NCBI GenBank assembly: GCA_039969355.1
Contig: JBDVOA010000006.1
Coordinates: forward strand, 211,615-275,614
Origin: JL08 sp039969355
Lineage (GTDB): Bacteria; Pseudomonadota; Alphaproteobacteria; Rhodobacterales; Rhodobacteraceae
DNA: 64,000 nt
Reading direction: 5' to 3'
Part shown: positions 1 to 8,610 of the stretch, piece by piece
Layout: every line of letters begins with the position of its first letter
How positions within the stretch are numbered: position 1 is the stretch's first letter
The notes under the pieces: generated by a model
Databases searched by the model: none
What the model was told of the DNA's origin: nothing
Seen by the model: the letters and a program-made list of their open reading frames with translations, nothing else
Position numbers and translations under genes: made by a program

Positions 1-360
1 CGCGCTACGTGTGGTCCGGATTTTCTGCAGTTTTCTGCCGAGGATCCCAGCGCTTTGGGCTTCAATGCACATGGCGGAGTTGGATGTATCTCAGTTACGG
101 CTAATGTTGCTCCGGCGCTTTGTGCACAATTCCAAGAGGCGACACTCGCAGGGGATTATGCCAAAGCACTGGAATATCAGGATCGTCTGATGCCGTTGCA
201 TGAGGCGATCTTTGTTGAGCCAGGGCTCGTCGGTGTGAAATATGCGCTGTCGCGTCTCGGCATGTGCAGCGAAGAGGTACGCTCTCCGTTAACCGGGTTG
301 GAAGACAACACTAAAGCTCAGGTAGACGCGGCTATGCGTCACGCCGGGCTGATTAATTAG
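1..360 (+). CDS. dapA: 4-hydroxy-tetrahydrodipicolinate synthase, C-terminal part
   Basis: The reading frame is open from base 1 and enters from outside the window, so only the last 119 residues are present. The stretch ALGFNAHGGVGCISVTANV (about residues 18-36 of the fragment) is the typical late segment of DapA, and the helical tail that follows fits the family. The enzyme condenses pyruvate with aspartate semialdehyde in lysine and diaminopimelate synthesis in the cytoplasm. The catalytic lysine lies in the missing N-terminal part. It is convergent with soeC, whose stop codon touches its own. Other members of the aldolase family (for example N-acetylneuraminate lyase) share the fold, but this segment is most like DapA. 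Confidence 0.85.
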   Translation, partial: RATCGPDFLQFSAEDPSALGFNAHGGVGCISVTANVAPALCAQFQEATLAGDYAKALEYQDRLMPLHEAIFVEPGLVGVKYALSRLGMCSEEVRSPLTGLEDNTKAQVDAAMRHAGLIN

Positions 361-1232
361 CGCTTACCGTAGTAGAAGCCGACCACATGCTCGGCCTCTG
401 CAAAGAAGAGCCAACGCGACGTCACGACGCCGATCAGATGGCTGACAACAGCCAAGGCGACAAGGAAATGGTGGAATGGCAAAGCCAGTAACACCATAGG
501 CCCGATTATCATGAGCAGCACAGAGATTGCCCGGAGTTTCAAGGCATGCTTACGGGCTACCACATAAACGAATTCTCGCAGCAAGTAGTTTGTACCCGTG
601 TGGGGAGGCTCAAATGCCCGCACGGACCCGATGTTTCCAAGGCCCGTGGCGCTAGCCATGTTGCTGGAACTTTCTTTTAGCGCTTTATCGCCCATCGCCC
701 AATAGACCAGTTGCACCACTCCTGCGGCAGCTAGCAATGCGATGGTCAATTTCCCGGGTGCATCGGCCAATATGGCTCCGCCAGTAAGGGAAAAGGTAAT
801 AAACATGACCGGAGTAAGTGGTGTGTTCCAACGCGGCACGGTCTTCAACTGCCCATAGATCATTGAAGTTGTGTAGACAGTCAAAAGACAAAAAGCAGAG
901 CCAATCCAGCCTAGCGGCGTGATCCTGATGCCTGCAAAGACGAGGCCCGCTCCGAAAAGTCCCATAACGCAAAGCGCAAAGACGGATGACCATGCCTCGC
1001 GGCTGAGCCAACTGGTTTTCCACTGGGTAAACGCCTTTACCGCCCGCTCCGGGTGGCCAAGGTGAAATGTGGAGGCCATCAGTCCACCGATTGCAAGCAG
1101 GTACGCAATGGCGAAAAAGACGAATGCAACCCACCCAGTAACTGGCGGGAAGCCAAGCCCAAGCCAGAATAGCAAGCCGAACCCAAGCCCGGATAGAGAG
1201 GTAAATGCGATGACTGAGGGGGCGGGATGCAT
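357..1232 (-). CDS. soeC: Sulfite dehydrogenase membrane anchor SoeC (DmsC/NrfD-like)
   Basis: A hydrophobic protein of 291 residues with about eight membrane segments, of the DMSO reductase anchor type. It would hold the SoeAB catalytic pair at the inner face of the cytoplasmic membrane and pass electrons from sulfite oxidation to quinone. I place the start at the ATG at 1232 (MHPAPSVIAF), directly after the soeB stop at 1234; the longer open frame up to 1301 lies inside soeB and lacks a membrane-protein character. It is the last gene of the xsc-pta-soeA-hydrolase-soeB-soeC run. By sequence alone a generic DmsC cannot be excluded; the xsc/pta context makes the sulfite role likely. Confidence 0.82.
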   Translation of the reverse strand: MHPAPSVIAFTSLSGLGFGLLFWLGLGFPPVTGWVAFVFFAIAYLLAIGGLMASTFHLGHPERAVKAFTQWKTSWLSREAWSSVFALCVMGLFGAGLVFAGIRITPLGWIGSAFCLLTVYTTSMIYGQLKTVPRWNTPLTPVMFITFSLTGGAILADAPGKLTIALLAAAGVVQLVYWAMGDKALKESSSNMASATGLGNIGSVRAFEPPHTGTNYLLREFVYVVARKHALKLRAISVLLMIIGPMVLLALPFHHFLVALAVVSHLIGVVTSRWLFFAEAEHVVGFYYGKR

Positions 1233-1233
1233 A

Positions 1234-1980
1234 TCAGAGCTTCTCCAGCGTTTTATCAAGCCATCCGAGGAAGCCTTTCGGCTCTTCGACCACAGGGGCA
1301 AGGAAGGGCGCGAGCACGTCGACTTCCTCCCAACTGTCCTTGGGGCGGGGAGGCAGGTATTTGTTGACGGGCTTGGTACCCTGTTCCGGCATCAGATCCA
1401 TGCCACCACGTTCCGCAACAAGTTGGGAAACGTCGCTGTCGGGATCACCCAAATCGCCGAAATGACGCGCCCCGGCAGGGCAAGTACGTACGCACGAAGG
1501 TACCCGGTCTACTTCCGGTAGGTTTTCGTTGTAAATCCGATCAACACACAACGTACATTTCTTCATCACGCCTTCGGCGGCGTCCAGTTCGCGGGCACCA
1601 TATGGGCAGGCCCAGGCGCATAATCCGCAGCCGATGCAATCGCTCTCGTTGACCAGCACAATGCCGTCATCGACGCGCTTATAGCTCGCACCCGTCGGGC
1701 AAACCGTGACGCAAGGCGCATCCTCGCAATGCAAACACGACTTTGGAAAATGGATCAGCTGGGCCGGTCCGGCCTCTGGCTGAACTTCGTAGGAATGGAC
1801 GCGGTTCAGAAACGTCCCTGATGGGTCTGCCCCATAGGCATTTTGATCCGACAGTGGTGCGCCATAATTTTCTGTGTTCCAACCCTTGCAGGAAATCACA
1901 CAGGCATGGCATCCGACGCAGGTATCAAGGTCGATGACCAGTCCAAGTTTCTTTTTGGTTGGGCCCGGCAACTCTGTCAT
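1234..1980 (-). CDS. soeB: Sulfite dehydrogenase iron-sulfur subunit SoeB
   Basis: A 248-residue ferredoxin-type electron transfer subunit. Four cysteine groups are visible: CVGCHACVISC near residue 21, CLHCEDAPCVTVC near 82, CIGCGLCAWAC near 115 and CTLC near 142 paired with CVRTC near 162, enough for four [4Fe-4S] clusters as in DmsB-type proteins. It would carry electrons from the molybdenum site of SoeA to SoeC. Its start overlaps the stop of the preceding alpha/beta hydrolase by four bases (ATGA), so the genes are translationally coupled. There is no signal peptide, which agrees with a cytoplasmic location. Confidence 0.88.
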   Translation of the reverse strand: MTELPGPTKKKLGLVIDLDTCVGCHACVISCKGWNTENYGAPLSDQNAYGADPSGTFLNRVHSYEVQPEAGPAQLIHFPKSCLHCEDAPCVTVCPTGASYKRVDDGIVLVNESDCIGCGLCAWACPYGARELDAAEGVMKKCTLCVDRIYNENLPEVDRVPSCVRTCPAGARHFGDLGDPDSDVSQLVAERGGMDLMPEQGTKPVNKYLPPRPKDSWEEVDVLAPFLAPVVEEPKGFLGWLDKTLEKL

Positions 1981-2849
1981 GGGTGCACCTCGTTGGCAAA
2001 GGCCGCAAGATCGGCATTGAATTTAATTGCTTCGTCCCAGAACGGCGCATGACCGCTATTCTTGTATGTGATCAACCGCGCGCCCGGGATGGCATCTGCG
2101 GTCTCTCGTGACATTGGGTCGGCCCCGATACGATCATGCGCACCCCATTGTACGATTGCGGGACACGTCACTCTAGCAAGTTCAGGCTTGTGATTTTCGC
2201 TTCGCCCTCGGGCGGCTTTTCTGATTTTTGGTGGGCAACACATGTTAAATCCTACAGCAAAGGCAAGTTCTTCGCTGGTTAGTTGCGAGGCGTAGCATGC
2301 TTTTAAGAAATCAACGGTAGCTTCGATATTGGTAGTAAGATCGGCGCTGTACATGCCCTCTGCTGTCACAGCCGTATCGCTTGTTCGCGAATTCAATGCT
2401 CTAGGTTCGGTGAATGTACCTGACGCAACCGAAGACCCAACCAGACTTATGCCGCCGATGGCTGCATCTCCAAAATGGCGGATGTAGTCCTGAACGACCC
2501 ATCCTCCCATGGACCAGCCGACCAAAACTGGTGCATGCAACTCCAGCGTGTCGATTACAGCATGTAAATCTTCTGCCCAGGAAATGGATGTGTCGTAGTT
2601 CTCGCGGCCCTCCGGTTTTCCCGAAGAACCGTGGCCTCTCAAATCTGGCGTTACCAAACGAAATTCATCTGCCAGCGGACCCGATAGTTGACGGGACCAA
2701 CTCTGATGGGACTGACTCCAGCCGTGGACCAAGACAATGGGCGCACCATTTTCGTTCCCGTATTCGGGAACACTCAACGGCACTCCTTGCCCGCCCAAAA
2801 CGGTGTGGCAATGTCTCGGGCTTGGTATGTTCACTTGCCCACCTTCCAT
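1977..2849 (-). CDS. Alpha/beta hydrolase inserted between soeA and soeB
   Basis: An alpha/beta-hydrolase fold protein of 290 residues. Visible are the oxyanion region IVLVHGWSQSH (about 38-48), the nucleophile elbow GWSMGG (Ser about 113) and the late SGHAPFWDE segment carrying the catalytic His. The first codons overlap the soeA stop by 19 bases and the last overlap soeB by 4, so it is embedded in the sulfite dehydrogenase operon. A start a few codons further in, at the GTG before NIPSP, is possible. The substrate is unknown. It could be an esterase, a C-C hydrolase, or a helper for the enzyme or its substrate supply; none of these is shown by the sequence. Confidence 0.85.
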   Translation of the reverse strand: MEGGQVNIPSPRHCHTVLGGQGVPLSVPEYGNENGAPIVLVHGWSQSHQSWSRQLSGPLADEFRLVTPDLRGHGSSGKPEGRENYDTSISWAEDLHAVIDTLELHAPVLVGWSMGGWVVQDYIRHFGDAAIGGISLVGSSVASGTFTEPRALNSRTSDTAVTAEGMYSADLTTNIEATVDFLKACYASQLTSEELAFAVGFNMCCPPKIRKAARGRSENHKPELARVTCPAIVQWGAHDRIGADPMSRETADAIPGARLITYKNSGHAPFWDEAIKFNADLAAFANEVHP

Positions 2850-5644
2850 TGCAGATTCTTTGGCCCGGTTCCAACCGGAGACTTGATCGGGCCAAGGCTT
2901 GGTTCGGATTCTTCTGACGCGTCCACTTTTTCGATTTTGACCTTTAGGTCAAACCACGCGGCCTGACCTGTAATCGGATCGGAGTTTGCCCACCGCAAAC
3001 CGTCGCCCTTGGCAGGCAGCAATTCATGGATCAAGTGATTCAGCAAAAACCCTTTGGTCGCCTCTGGCGCGTCCTCTTCCAGCGCCCATGTGCCCTTGCG
3101 CTTACCGATCGCGTTCCATGTCCAGATCGTATTATCGTTCAGCGCAGCCATATGCGCGACAGGCACCCGGATAGTGCCATGCGGCGAGGTAACTCGCGCC
3201 CAGTCGCCATCCTCGAACCCGTGCTCTTTCATCAGCTTAGTCGGCAAGTACAACGGGTTGCGCCCGTGGATCTGGCGCAGCCATGCGTTCTGCGATCCCC
3301 AGGAATGGTACATTGCCATCGGTCGTTGTGTCAGAGCGTTGACGGTAAATCCTTCGTTGCCGGTTTGGTCGGTCTCGTACCAGATTGGCAAAGGATCCAT
3401 TTTGGATTTGATCTGTTCGCGCAGATGATCGGGGGGCTGACGGTCGCCGTGGCCTTCTGCGGCAAGCTGGAATTTGCGCATCGGTTCGACGTAAAGCTGG
3501 AACAGGTAAGGCTGTGGCGCATCATAGATACCCATTTCCACCGCCCAATCCTGATAGGCATTGTTCCAAGGCTTATAATAGTCCGCACCTTCGGGAATGT
3601 GGCTCACGAAAAAGCCGCCGTTTTCGATGTATTTGTCCAACTGCTTTGGATTGACATCGCCGCGCCCGACGTCTGATCCATCACCGCGGAAACCAGCCAG
3701 CGGGCCAATGCCAGGCTTACGTTCATGGTTGACGATGTAATCGGCATAATCGGCATATTTGGCGCTGCCATCCTCATTGGTAAAGCCCGGAAGCTTCAGG
3801 CGTGCACCCAGATCACAAAGAACGGATTGAAAACCACGCACATCCCGGTCAGGTTCGATTACCGGCCAGCGAATGGCATCTGCCGCAGCATCAGCCTCGC
3901 AGATTGGGCGATCCAAAAGGCTGATGCAATCGTGGCGTTCCAGATACGTCGCGTCAGGCAAGACCAGATCGGCATATGCCACCATTTCCGAGCTATAGGC
4001 GTCCGAGTAGATAAGGTGCGGGATAACATAATCACCGTTCTCATCCTTGTCTGTCAGCATGTCGATCACGCCGCGGGTGTTCATGGATGAGTTCCACGAC
4101 ATGTTCGCCATGTACATGAACAGGGTGTCAATCTTGTAGGGATCACCAGCATGGGCGTTGCTGATCACCATATGCATCAGCCCATGCGACGACATCGGAT
4201 TTTCCCAAGTGAACGCCTTGTCGATGCGCGCCGGCGATCCGTCTTCTTTCAGGGCAAGATCATCCGGCCCCTGCACAAACCCCAGATGTGGTCCGTCAAG
4301 CGGCGTATCTGCGGTTACCCTGCAATGTGGTTTTGGATGGGCAGTAGCAGGCTTGGGATAGGGTGGTTTGAATCGGAAGCCGCCGGGGACCTCGACTGTG
4401 CCCAGAAGGATCTGCAGAATATGCAATGCCCGACAGGTCTGAAACCCATTGGCATGGGCACTTACGCCGCGCATCGAATGGAAGGATACAGGGCGGCCGA
4501 CCATTTTGTCGTGCTTTTCGCCCCGAAAATCGGTCCAAGCCTGGTCAAGTTCAAACGCCTCATCAAAGGCGACCCGTGCGAGTTCAGCAGCGATAGTTTT
4601 TATCTTGGCAGCTGAGATGCCACAGCGCTCTGCCACAGCTTCGGGCGCATATTCCGGTGCGAGGTAGCGTTCCGCCATCATGTGGAAAACAGGAACATGT
4701 GTGATCCCTGCCTGCCGGTGCGTTCCCGCCAAATCCGGGCGTACGCCGGGCTTGTCAAAGGCAGTCAGCTTTCCTGTCGCGCGGTCAACAACCAATGGCT
4801 TGCCGTCGTCGTCCTTCAAAAACAAACCATATTCCGGCGACTTAGGATCGGAATCAACCAAGACCGGGGCATTGGTGTAACGAGCGAGATAATCCAGATC
4901 GATTTTGCCGGATTTCATCAACTCATGCACAAGTGCCAGAATAAACAGGCCGTCGGTGCCCGGTGTGATGCCCACCCATTCGTCTGCGACCGCGTTGTAG
5001 CCGGTTCGAATTGGGTTCACGCCAATGACTTTGGCACCGCGCGCCTTTATCTTGCCGATGCCCATCTTGATCGGGTTGCTGTCGTGGTCCTCGGCTACGC
5101 CGAACAGCATGAAAAGCTTGGTGTGTTCCCAGTCGGGCTGGCCGAATTCCCAGAACGCCCCACCCATCGTGTAAATCCCAGCGGCCGCCATGTTTACTGA
5201 ACAAAAACCGCCGTGGGCCGCATAATTCGGTGTGCCGAAGTTTTGAGCCCAAAAACTGGTGAAAGATTGCGACTGATCGCGGCCTGTAAAGAATGCCAGC
5301 TTGTCTGGTGCTGTTTTGCGCAGCGGCGCGAGCCAGCTCACGGCGAGTTCCAGCGCTTCGTCCCAGCTGATTTCTTCGAATTCACCGGAACCACGGGGGC
5401 CTACGCGCTTTAACGGTGCACGCAAACGCGATGGGGCATTAACCTGCATGATCCCTGCGGAACCCTTGGCGCACAGAACGCCCTTGTTTACGGGATGATC
5501 GCGATTGCCTTCGATGTAGGCGACTTTGCCCTCCTTCATATGGACATTGATCCCACACCGACAGGCGCACATGTAACACGTGGTTTTGCGCACTTCGTCT
5601 GACACATGGGGGGACGTGTCCAGCTGAGGAGTGGGAGAAGCCAT
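2831..5644 (-). CDS. soeA: Sulfite dehydrogenase molybdopterin subunit SoeA
   Basis: A 937-residue oxidoreductase of the DMSO reductase superfamily. An N-terminal [4Fe-4S] site is visible as Cys23, Cys26, Cys30 and Cys58, followed by the molybdopterin guanine dinucleotide domains (including GVAEDHDSNP and GVNPIRT) and a C-terminal molydopterin-binding domain. There is no twin-arginine signal, so it is cytoplasmic, as known for SoeABC and unlike periplasmic SorA-type sulfite dehydrogenases. It sits 15 bases behind pta and ahead of soeB and soeC. With Xsc upstream releasing sulfite, the likely reaction is sulfite to sulfate with electrons to the quinone pool. Polysulfide or thiosulfate reductase relatives share the architecture; the context argues for SoeA. 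Confidence 0.87.
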   Translation of the reverse strand: MASPTPQLDTSPHVSDEVRKTTCYMCACRCGINVHMKEGKVAYIEGNRDHPVNKGVLCAKGSAGIMQVNAPSRLRAPLKRVGPRGSGEFEEISWDEALELAVSWLAPLRKTAPDKLAFFTGRDQSQSFTSFWAQNFGTPNYAAHGGFCSVNMAAAGIYTMGGAFWEFGQPDWEHTKLFMLFGVAEDHDSNPIKMGIGKIKARGAKVIGVNPIRTGYNAVADEWVGITPGTDGLFILALVHELMKSGKIDLDYLARYTNAPVLVDSDPKSPEYGLFLKDDDGKPLVVDRATGKLTAFDKPGVRPDLAGTHRQAGITHVPVFHMMAERYLAPEYAPEAVAERCGISAAKIKTIAAELARVAFDEAFELDQAWTDFRGEKHDKMVGRPVSFHSMRGVSAHANGFQTCRALHILQILLGTVEVPGGFRFKPPYPKPATAHPKPHCRVTADTPLDGPHLGFVQGPDDLALKEDGSPARIDKAFTWENPMSSHGLMHMVISNAHAGDPYKIDTLFMYMANMSWNSSMNTRGVIDMLTDKDENGDYVIPHLIYSDAYSSEMVAYADLVLPDATYLERHDCISLLDRPICEADAAADAIRWPVIEPDRDVRGFQSVLCDLGARLKLPGFTNEDGSAKYADYADYIVNHERKPGIGPLAGFRGDGSDVGRGDVNPKQLDKYIENGGFFVSHIPEGADYYKPWNNAYQDWAVEMGIYDAPQPYLFQLYVEPMRKFQLAAEGHGDRQPPDHLREQIKSKMDPLPIWYETDQTGNEGFTVNALTQRPMAMYHSWGSQNAWLRQIHGRNPLYLPTKLMKEHGFEDGDWARVTSPHGTIRVPVAHMAALNDNTIWTWNAIGKRKGTWALEEDAPEATKGFLLNHLIHELLPAKGDGLRWANSDPITGQAAWFDLKVKIEKVDASEESEPSLGPIKSPVGTGPKNLQWKVGK

Positions 5645-5659
5645 TATTGTTCCACCGTT

Positions 5660-6676
5660 CTATTCCTGCTGCGCGACGCGGGTTTGCGCCTGCAAGGTTG
5701 TGACTGCGATCATATCAAACACATCTTCGGTCGTGCATCCACGTGACAGATCATTTGCGGGTTTGGCAAGACCTTGCAAAATTGGGCCGATTGCAGTAGC
5801 GCCGCCAATCCGCTGGGCAATCTTGTATCCGATATTCCCAGCTTCGAGATTTGGGAACACCATAACATTGGCACGCCCCTCAAGCGGGGAACCATTTGCC
5901 TTCCTGGCGGCGATGTCGGGTACAAATGCGGTGTCAAACTGCAACTCACCATCTGAGACAAGGTCAGGATCTTGCGCCTTGATGAGTGCGGCAGCCTCTG
6001 TCACCTTGGCCACATTGGGATGTCTGGCGCTGCCTTTTGTCGAAAATGACAACATTGCAACGCGCGGTTCGCGCCCCAAAAGCGACCGGCAAGATAGGGC
6101 CGCCGCTGCGGCGATCGAGGCCATTTCCGGTGCTGAAGGATCGATCACCAATGCGCAATCCGAGAAAATCAACATATCAGATCCCGAGGGGTGGCCCTCG
6201 GGCAGGATCATGACAAAGAAGCTTGAAACAAGGGCAGCTTCGGGCGTTTTGCCAATGATCTGCAGCGCTGCGCGCACGGTGTCCGACGTGGTCGCAACGG
6301 CACCTCCGATGGTTCCATCTGCAAGACCAGCGCGAACCATAAGCGCTGAAAACACCAGTGGGGATCGTGCCTGAGACTTTGCGTCCTGTTCCGTGATGCC
6401 TTTGTGTTTGCGTAGTTCGAAAAAGAGTGCCGCTAGTTTTGGCAAGTGCGTTGACTGCTCGGGATCTTCGATGTGAATGCCAGACAAATTGGCACCGCCT
6501 GCAGCGATCAGTTCTTTTTGTATGATGTCGCGTTGACCGACCAGCACAACCGTGGCGAAACCAGCCTTAACAGCGCGGACCGCGCCAGCCACGATCCGTG
6601 GATCGTGGCCTTCGCTCAGAACGATGTGTGCAGGATTTTCCGCCGCTCGGTTTTGGATATTCTGTAGCGGCGTCAT
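5660..6676 (-). CDS. pta: Phosphate acetyltransferase
   Basis: A 338-residue short-form Pta, converting acetyl phosphate and CoA to acetyl-CoA and phosphate. The start MTPLQNIQN leads into HIVLSEGHDPRIV, the usual N-terminal strand of the family, and the C-terminal part (NLEAGNIGYKIAQRIGG) is the conserved phosphotransacetylase core. It lies 39 bases behind xsc, whose product is acetyl phosphate, so the two act in sequence. Its start codon is unusual: it sits in the middle of a 26-base perfect inverted repeat and overlaps the stop of a possible six-codon reading frame (see separate entries). No strong Shine-Dalgarno is visible. Confidence 0.93.
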   Translation of the reverse strand: MTPLQNIQNRAAENPAHIVLSEGHDPRIVAGAVRAVKAGFATVVLVGQRDIIQKELIAAGGANLSGIHIEDPEQSTHLPKLAALFFELRKHKGITEQDAKSQARSPLVFSALMVRAGLADGTIGGAVATTSDTVRAALQIIGKTPEAALVSSFFVMILPEGHPSGSDMLIFSDCALVIDPSAPEMASIAAAAALSCRSLLGREPRVAMLSFSTKGSARHPNVAKVTEAAALIKAQDPDLVSDGELQFDTAFVPDIAARKANGSPLEGRANVMVFPNLEAGNIGYKIAQRIGGATAIGPILQGLAKPANDLSRGCTTEDVFDMIAVTTLQAQTRVAQQE

Positions 6677-6688
6677 GACGCCGCTACA
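6663..6688 (-). promoter_or_regulatory. Perfect inverted repeat centred on the pta start codon
   Basis: TGTAGCGGCGTCA is followed at once by its exact reverse complement. As RNA it can fold into a 10-bp GC-rich stem with a TCATGA loop that carries the pta AUG. It could control pta translation, protect the message or limit read-through from xsc. There is no T-run, so an intrinsic terminator is less likely. The function is inferred. Confidence 0.6.
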
Positions 6689-6693
6689 GGCAT
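6673..6693 (-). other. Possible six-codon leader reading frame before pta
   Basis: ATG CCT GTA GCG GCG TCA TGA encodes MPVAAS. Its stop overlaps the pta start as ATGA, so ribosomes ending here could restart on pta and open the hairpin. No convincing ribosome binding site precedes it, so it may be chance. Confidence 0.3.
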
Positions 6694-6699
6694 TTTATG

Positions 6700-6716
6700 A
6701 TCCGATTGCATCGGAT
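6700..6716 (-). repeat. Small hairpin at the xsc stop codon
   Basis: ATCCGAT and ATCGGAT flank a three-base loop at the 3' end of xsc, immediately before the pta hairpin. Two tandem hairpins therefore occupy the xsc-pta gap; this may mark an RNA processing or stabilising element. Confidence 0.4.
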
Positions 6717-8494
6717 TACGCACCTTCTTGGACGCGCATATCATCGGCAGAAATGCCAGCAACGGAAACGGGTTTCTTCATCGCGTCACGGCGGAAGGGT
6801 TCACCGAGTTCCTGATTGAGAAGGATTTCGATAAACGTGGTTTTACCTTCTTTCATCTGAGCTTTTACCGCTGTGTCCAGCGCCGCGGTCAACTCATCCA
6901 TCGATGTGACGGCAACACCCTCAACGCCGCAGGCCTTAGCAATACCGGCATAACTGACTTCGGTTGCCAGCTCTGTTCCGACAAAGTTGTCTTCAAACCA
7001 CAAAGTAGTGTTTCGTTTTTCAGCACCCCATTGGTAGTTACGGAAGATTACCATGGTAACAGCGGGCCAGTCTTCTCGGCTGATCGATACCATTTCGTTC
7101 ATTGAGATGCCGAACGCGCCATCGCCTGCAAATCCGATGACCGGAACGTCAGGGCGACCAACTTTTGCGCCACAGATCGACGGGAAGCCGTAACCACACG
7201 GCCCAAACAGACCCGGCGCCAGATATTTGCGGCCTTCTTCAAAGGTAGGGTAGGCGTTGCCGATGGCGCAGTTGTTGCCAATGTCGGACGAGATGATCGC
7301 ATTTGACGGCATCGCGGCCTGAATTGCGCGCCATGCCATACGTGGCGACATTTTGCCAGGCTCACGGCTGCGCGCGCGTTCGTTCCAGGTTGTGCCTGGA
7401 TCGTCGTCTTCGTGATCCATCGACGTCAATTCCTGAGCCCATGCCGACTTGGTTGTGGCGATCATGTCTTTACGCTCCTGGCGTCCGGCGTCACCTGCCG
7501 TGTCAGACAATCGAGCAAGAATGCTCTGAGCAACTTTCTTTGCGTCTCCAACGATGCCAACACTTACGGGCTTTGTCAGGCCGATCCGGTCAGGGTTAAT
7601 ATCAACCTGAATGATTTTTGCATTTGCTGGCCAGTAGTCGATGCCGTAGCCGGGCAATGTCGAGAATGGGTTCAGACGGGTGCCAAGGGCAAGAACAACG
7701 TCTGCCTTGGAAATCAGTTCCATTCCGGCTTTTGAACCGTTGTAACCCAGAGGGCCCGCAGACAAAGGATGTGAGCCTGGAAAGGCGTCATTGTGCTGGT
7801 AGCCACAGCAAACCGGGGCGTCCAAACGTTCGGCCAGCGCTTTGGAATCGTCGATTGCGCCACCGATAACAACGCCTGCACCGTTCAGGATGACCGGGAA
7901 CTTCGCCGAGGACAGCAAATCAGCGGCATGCTGAAGCGCATTTTCACCGCCACCGGGGCGTTCAAATTCTACGATTGCTGGCAGTTCAATGTCGACGACC
8001 TGTGTCCAGAAATCGCGCGGGATGTTGATCTGTGCCGGTGCCGACGCGCGTTTGGCTTGCAGGATCACCCGGTTGAGTGTCTCTGCCATACGCGTTGGGT
8101 CGCGGACTTCTTCCTGATACGCGACCATGTCTTCCAGAAGCGCCATTTGTTCGACTTCCTGAAAGCCGCCCTGACCGATTGTCTTGTTAGCAGCTTGCGG
8201 TGTCACGATCAGCAATGGTGTGTGGTTCCAGTAAGCTGTCTTGATAGGTGTGACCAATGACGTGATGCCCGGTCCGTTTTGGGCAACCATCATCGACATC
8301 TTGCCGCTTGCGCGGGTGTAACCATCGGCCATCATGCCAGCGTTACATTCGTGAGCGCAGTCCCAGAATTTGATTCCAGCGGCGGGAAACAAGTCAGAGA
8401 TTGGCATCATTGCAGAGCCGATGATGCCGAAAGCATGTTCAATGCCGTGCATTTGAAGAACTTTTACGAATGCTTCTTCGGTGGTCATTTTCAT
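6716..8494 (-). CDS. xsc: Sulfoacetaldehyde acetyltransferase
   Basis: A thiamine-diphosphate enzyme of 592 residues, the full family length. The N-terminal domain carries the ThDP-activating segment around WDCAHECNAGMMADGY, and the C-terminal domain carries the GDGAFG...NYQWGAEKRNTTLWFEDN diphosphate/Mg region (about 455-495). Sequence blocks such as FGIIGSAMMPISDLFPAAGI are characteristic of Xsc. It converts sulfoacetaldehyde and phosphate to acetyl phosphate and sulfite, the point where taurine, isethionate and sulfoacetate routes meet. It heads the minus-strand operon with pta and soeABC; AAAGGA stands ahead of the ATG. A CTGGACCTAA site on its coding strand about 85 bases upstream suggests control by TauR. 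Confidence 0.95.
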   Translation of the reverse strand: MKMTTEEAFVKVLQMHGIEHAFGIIGSAMMPISDLFPAAGIKFWDCAHECNAGMMADGYTRASGKMSMMVAQNGPGITSLVTPIKTAYWNHTPLLIVTPQAANKTIGQGGFQEVEQMALLEDMVAYQEEVRDPTRMAETLNRVILQAKRASAPAQINIPRDFWTQVVDIELPAIVEFERPGGGENALQHAADLLSSAKFPVILNGAGVVIGGAIDDSKALAERLDAPVCCGYQHNDAFPGSHPLSAGPLGYNGSKAGMELISKADVVLALGTRLNPFSTLPGYGIDYWPANAKIIQVDINPDRIGLTKPVSVGIVGDAKKVAQSILARLSDTAGDAGRQERKDMIATTKSAWAQELTSMDHEDDDPGTTWNERARSREPGKMSPRMAWRAIQAAMPSNAIISSDIGNNCAIGNAYPTFEEGRKYLAPGLFGPCGYGFPSICGAKVGRPDVPVIGFAGDGAFGISMNEMVSISREDWPAVTMVIFRNYQWGAEKRNTTLWFEDNFVGTELATEVSYAGIAKACGVEGVAVTSMDELTAALDTAVKAQMKEGKTTFIEILLNQELGEPFRRDAMKKPVSVAGISADDMRVQEGA

Positions 8495-8576
8495 GGTAGA
8501 ATTCCTTTGAAAACGTGAGGGGACGCGCAGGCGCGGTGAATGTTATCGATCTCTTACTTGCTTTGGGCGGCAGGCG

Positions 8577-8609
8577 TTAGGTCCAGATAGAAAGCTGCGG
8601 TAAGACCAA
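8577..8609 (-). promoter_or_regulatory. Candidate TauR operator upstream of xsc
   Basis: On the minus strand CTGGACCTAA (8586-8577) is an exact match to the CTGGACYTAA repeat described for TauR at taurine genes of Rhodobacter. A weaker copy, TTGGTCTTAC (8609-8600), lies 23 bases upstream in the same orientation, about two helical turns, as expected for a MocR-type dimer on direct repeats. Confidence 0.6.
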
Positions 8610-8610
8610 C

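Noticed and set aside
685..1134. Long open frame on the minus strand inside soeC
   Set aside because: It is a shadow of the soeC coding frame with no family features.
2414..2917. Open frame on the plus strand over the hydrolase and soeA end
   Set aside because: Overlaps two well supported genes on the other strand and reads as low-complexity shadow sequence.
6663..6688. Inverted repeat at pta read as an intrinsic terminator of xsc
   Set aside because: No T-run follows, and the repeat covers the start of the next gene in the same operon.
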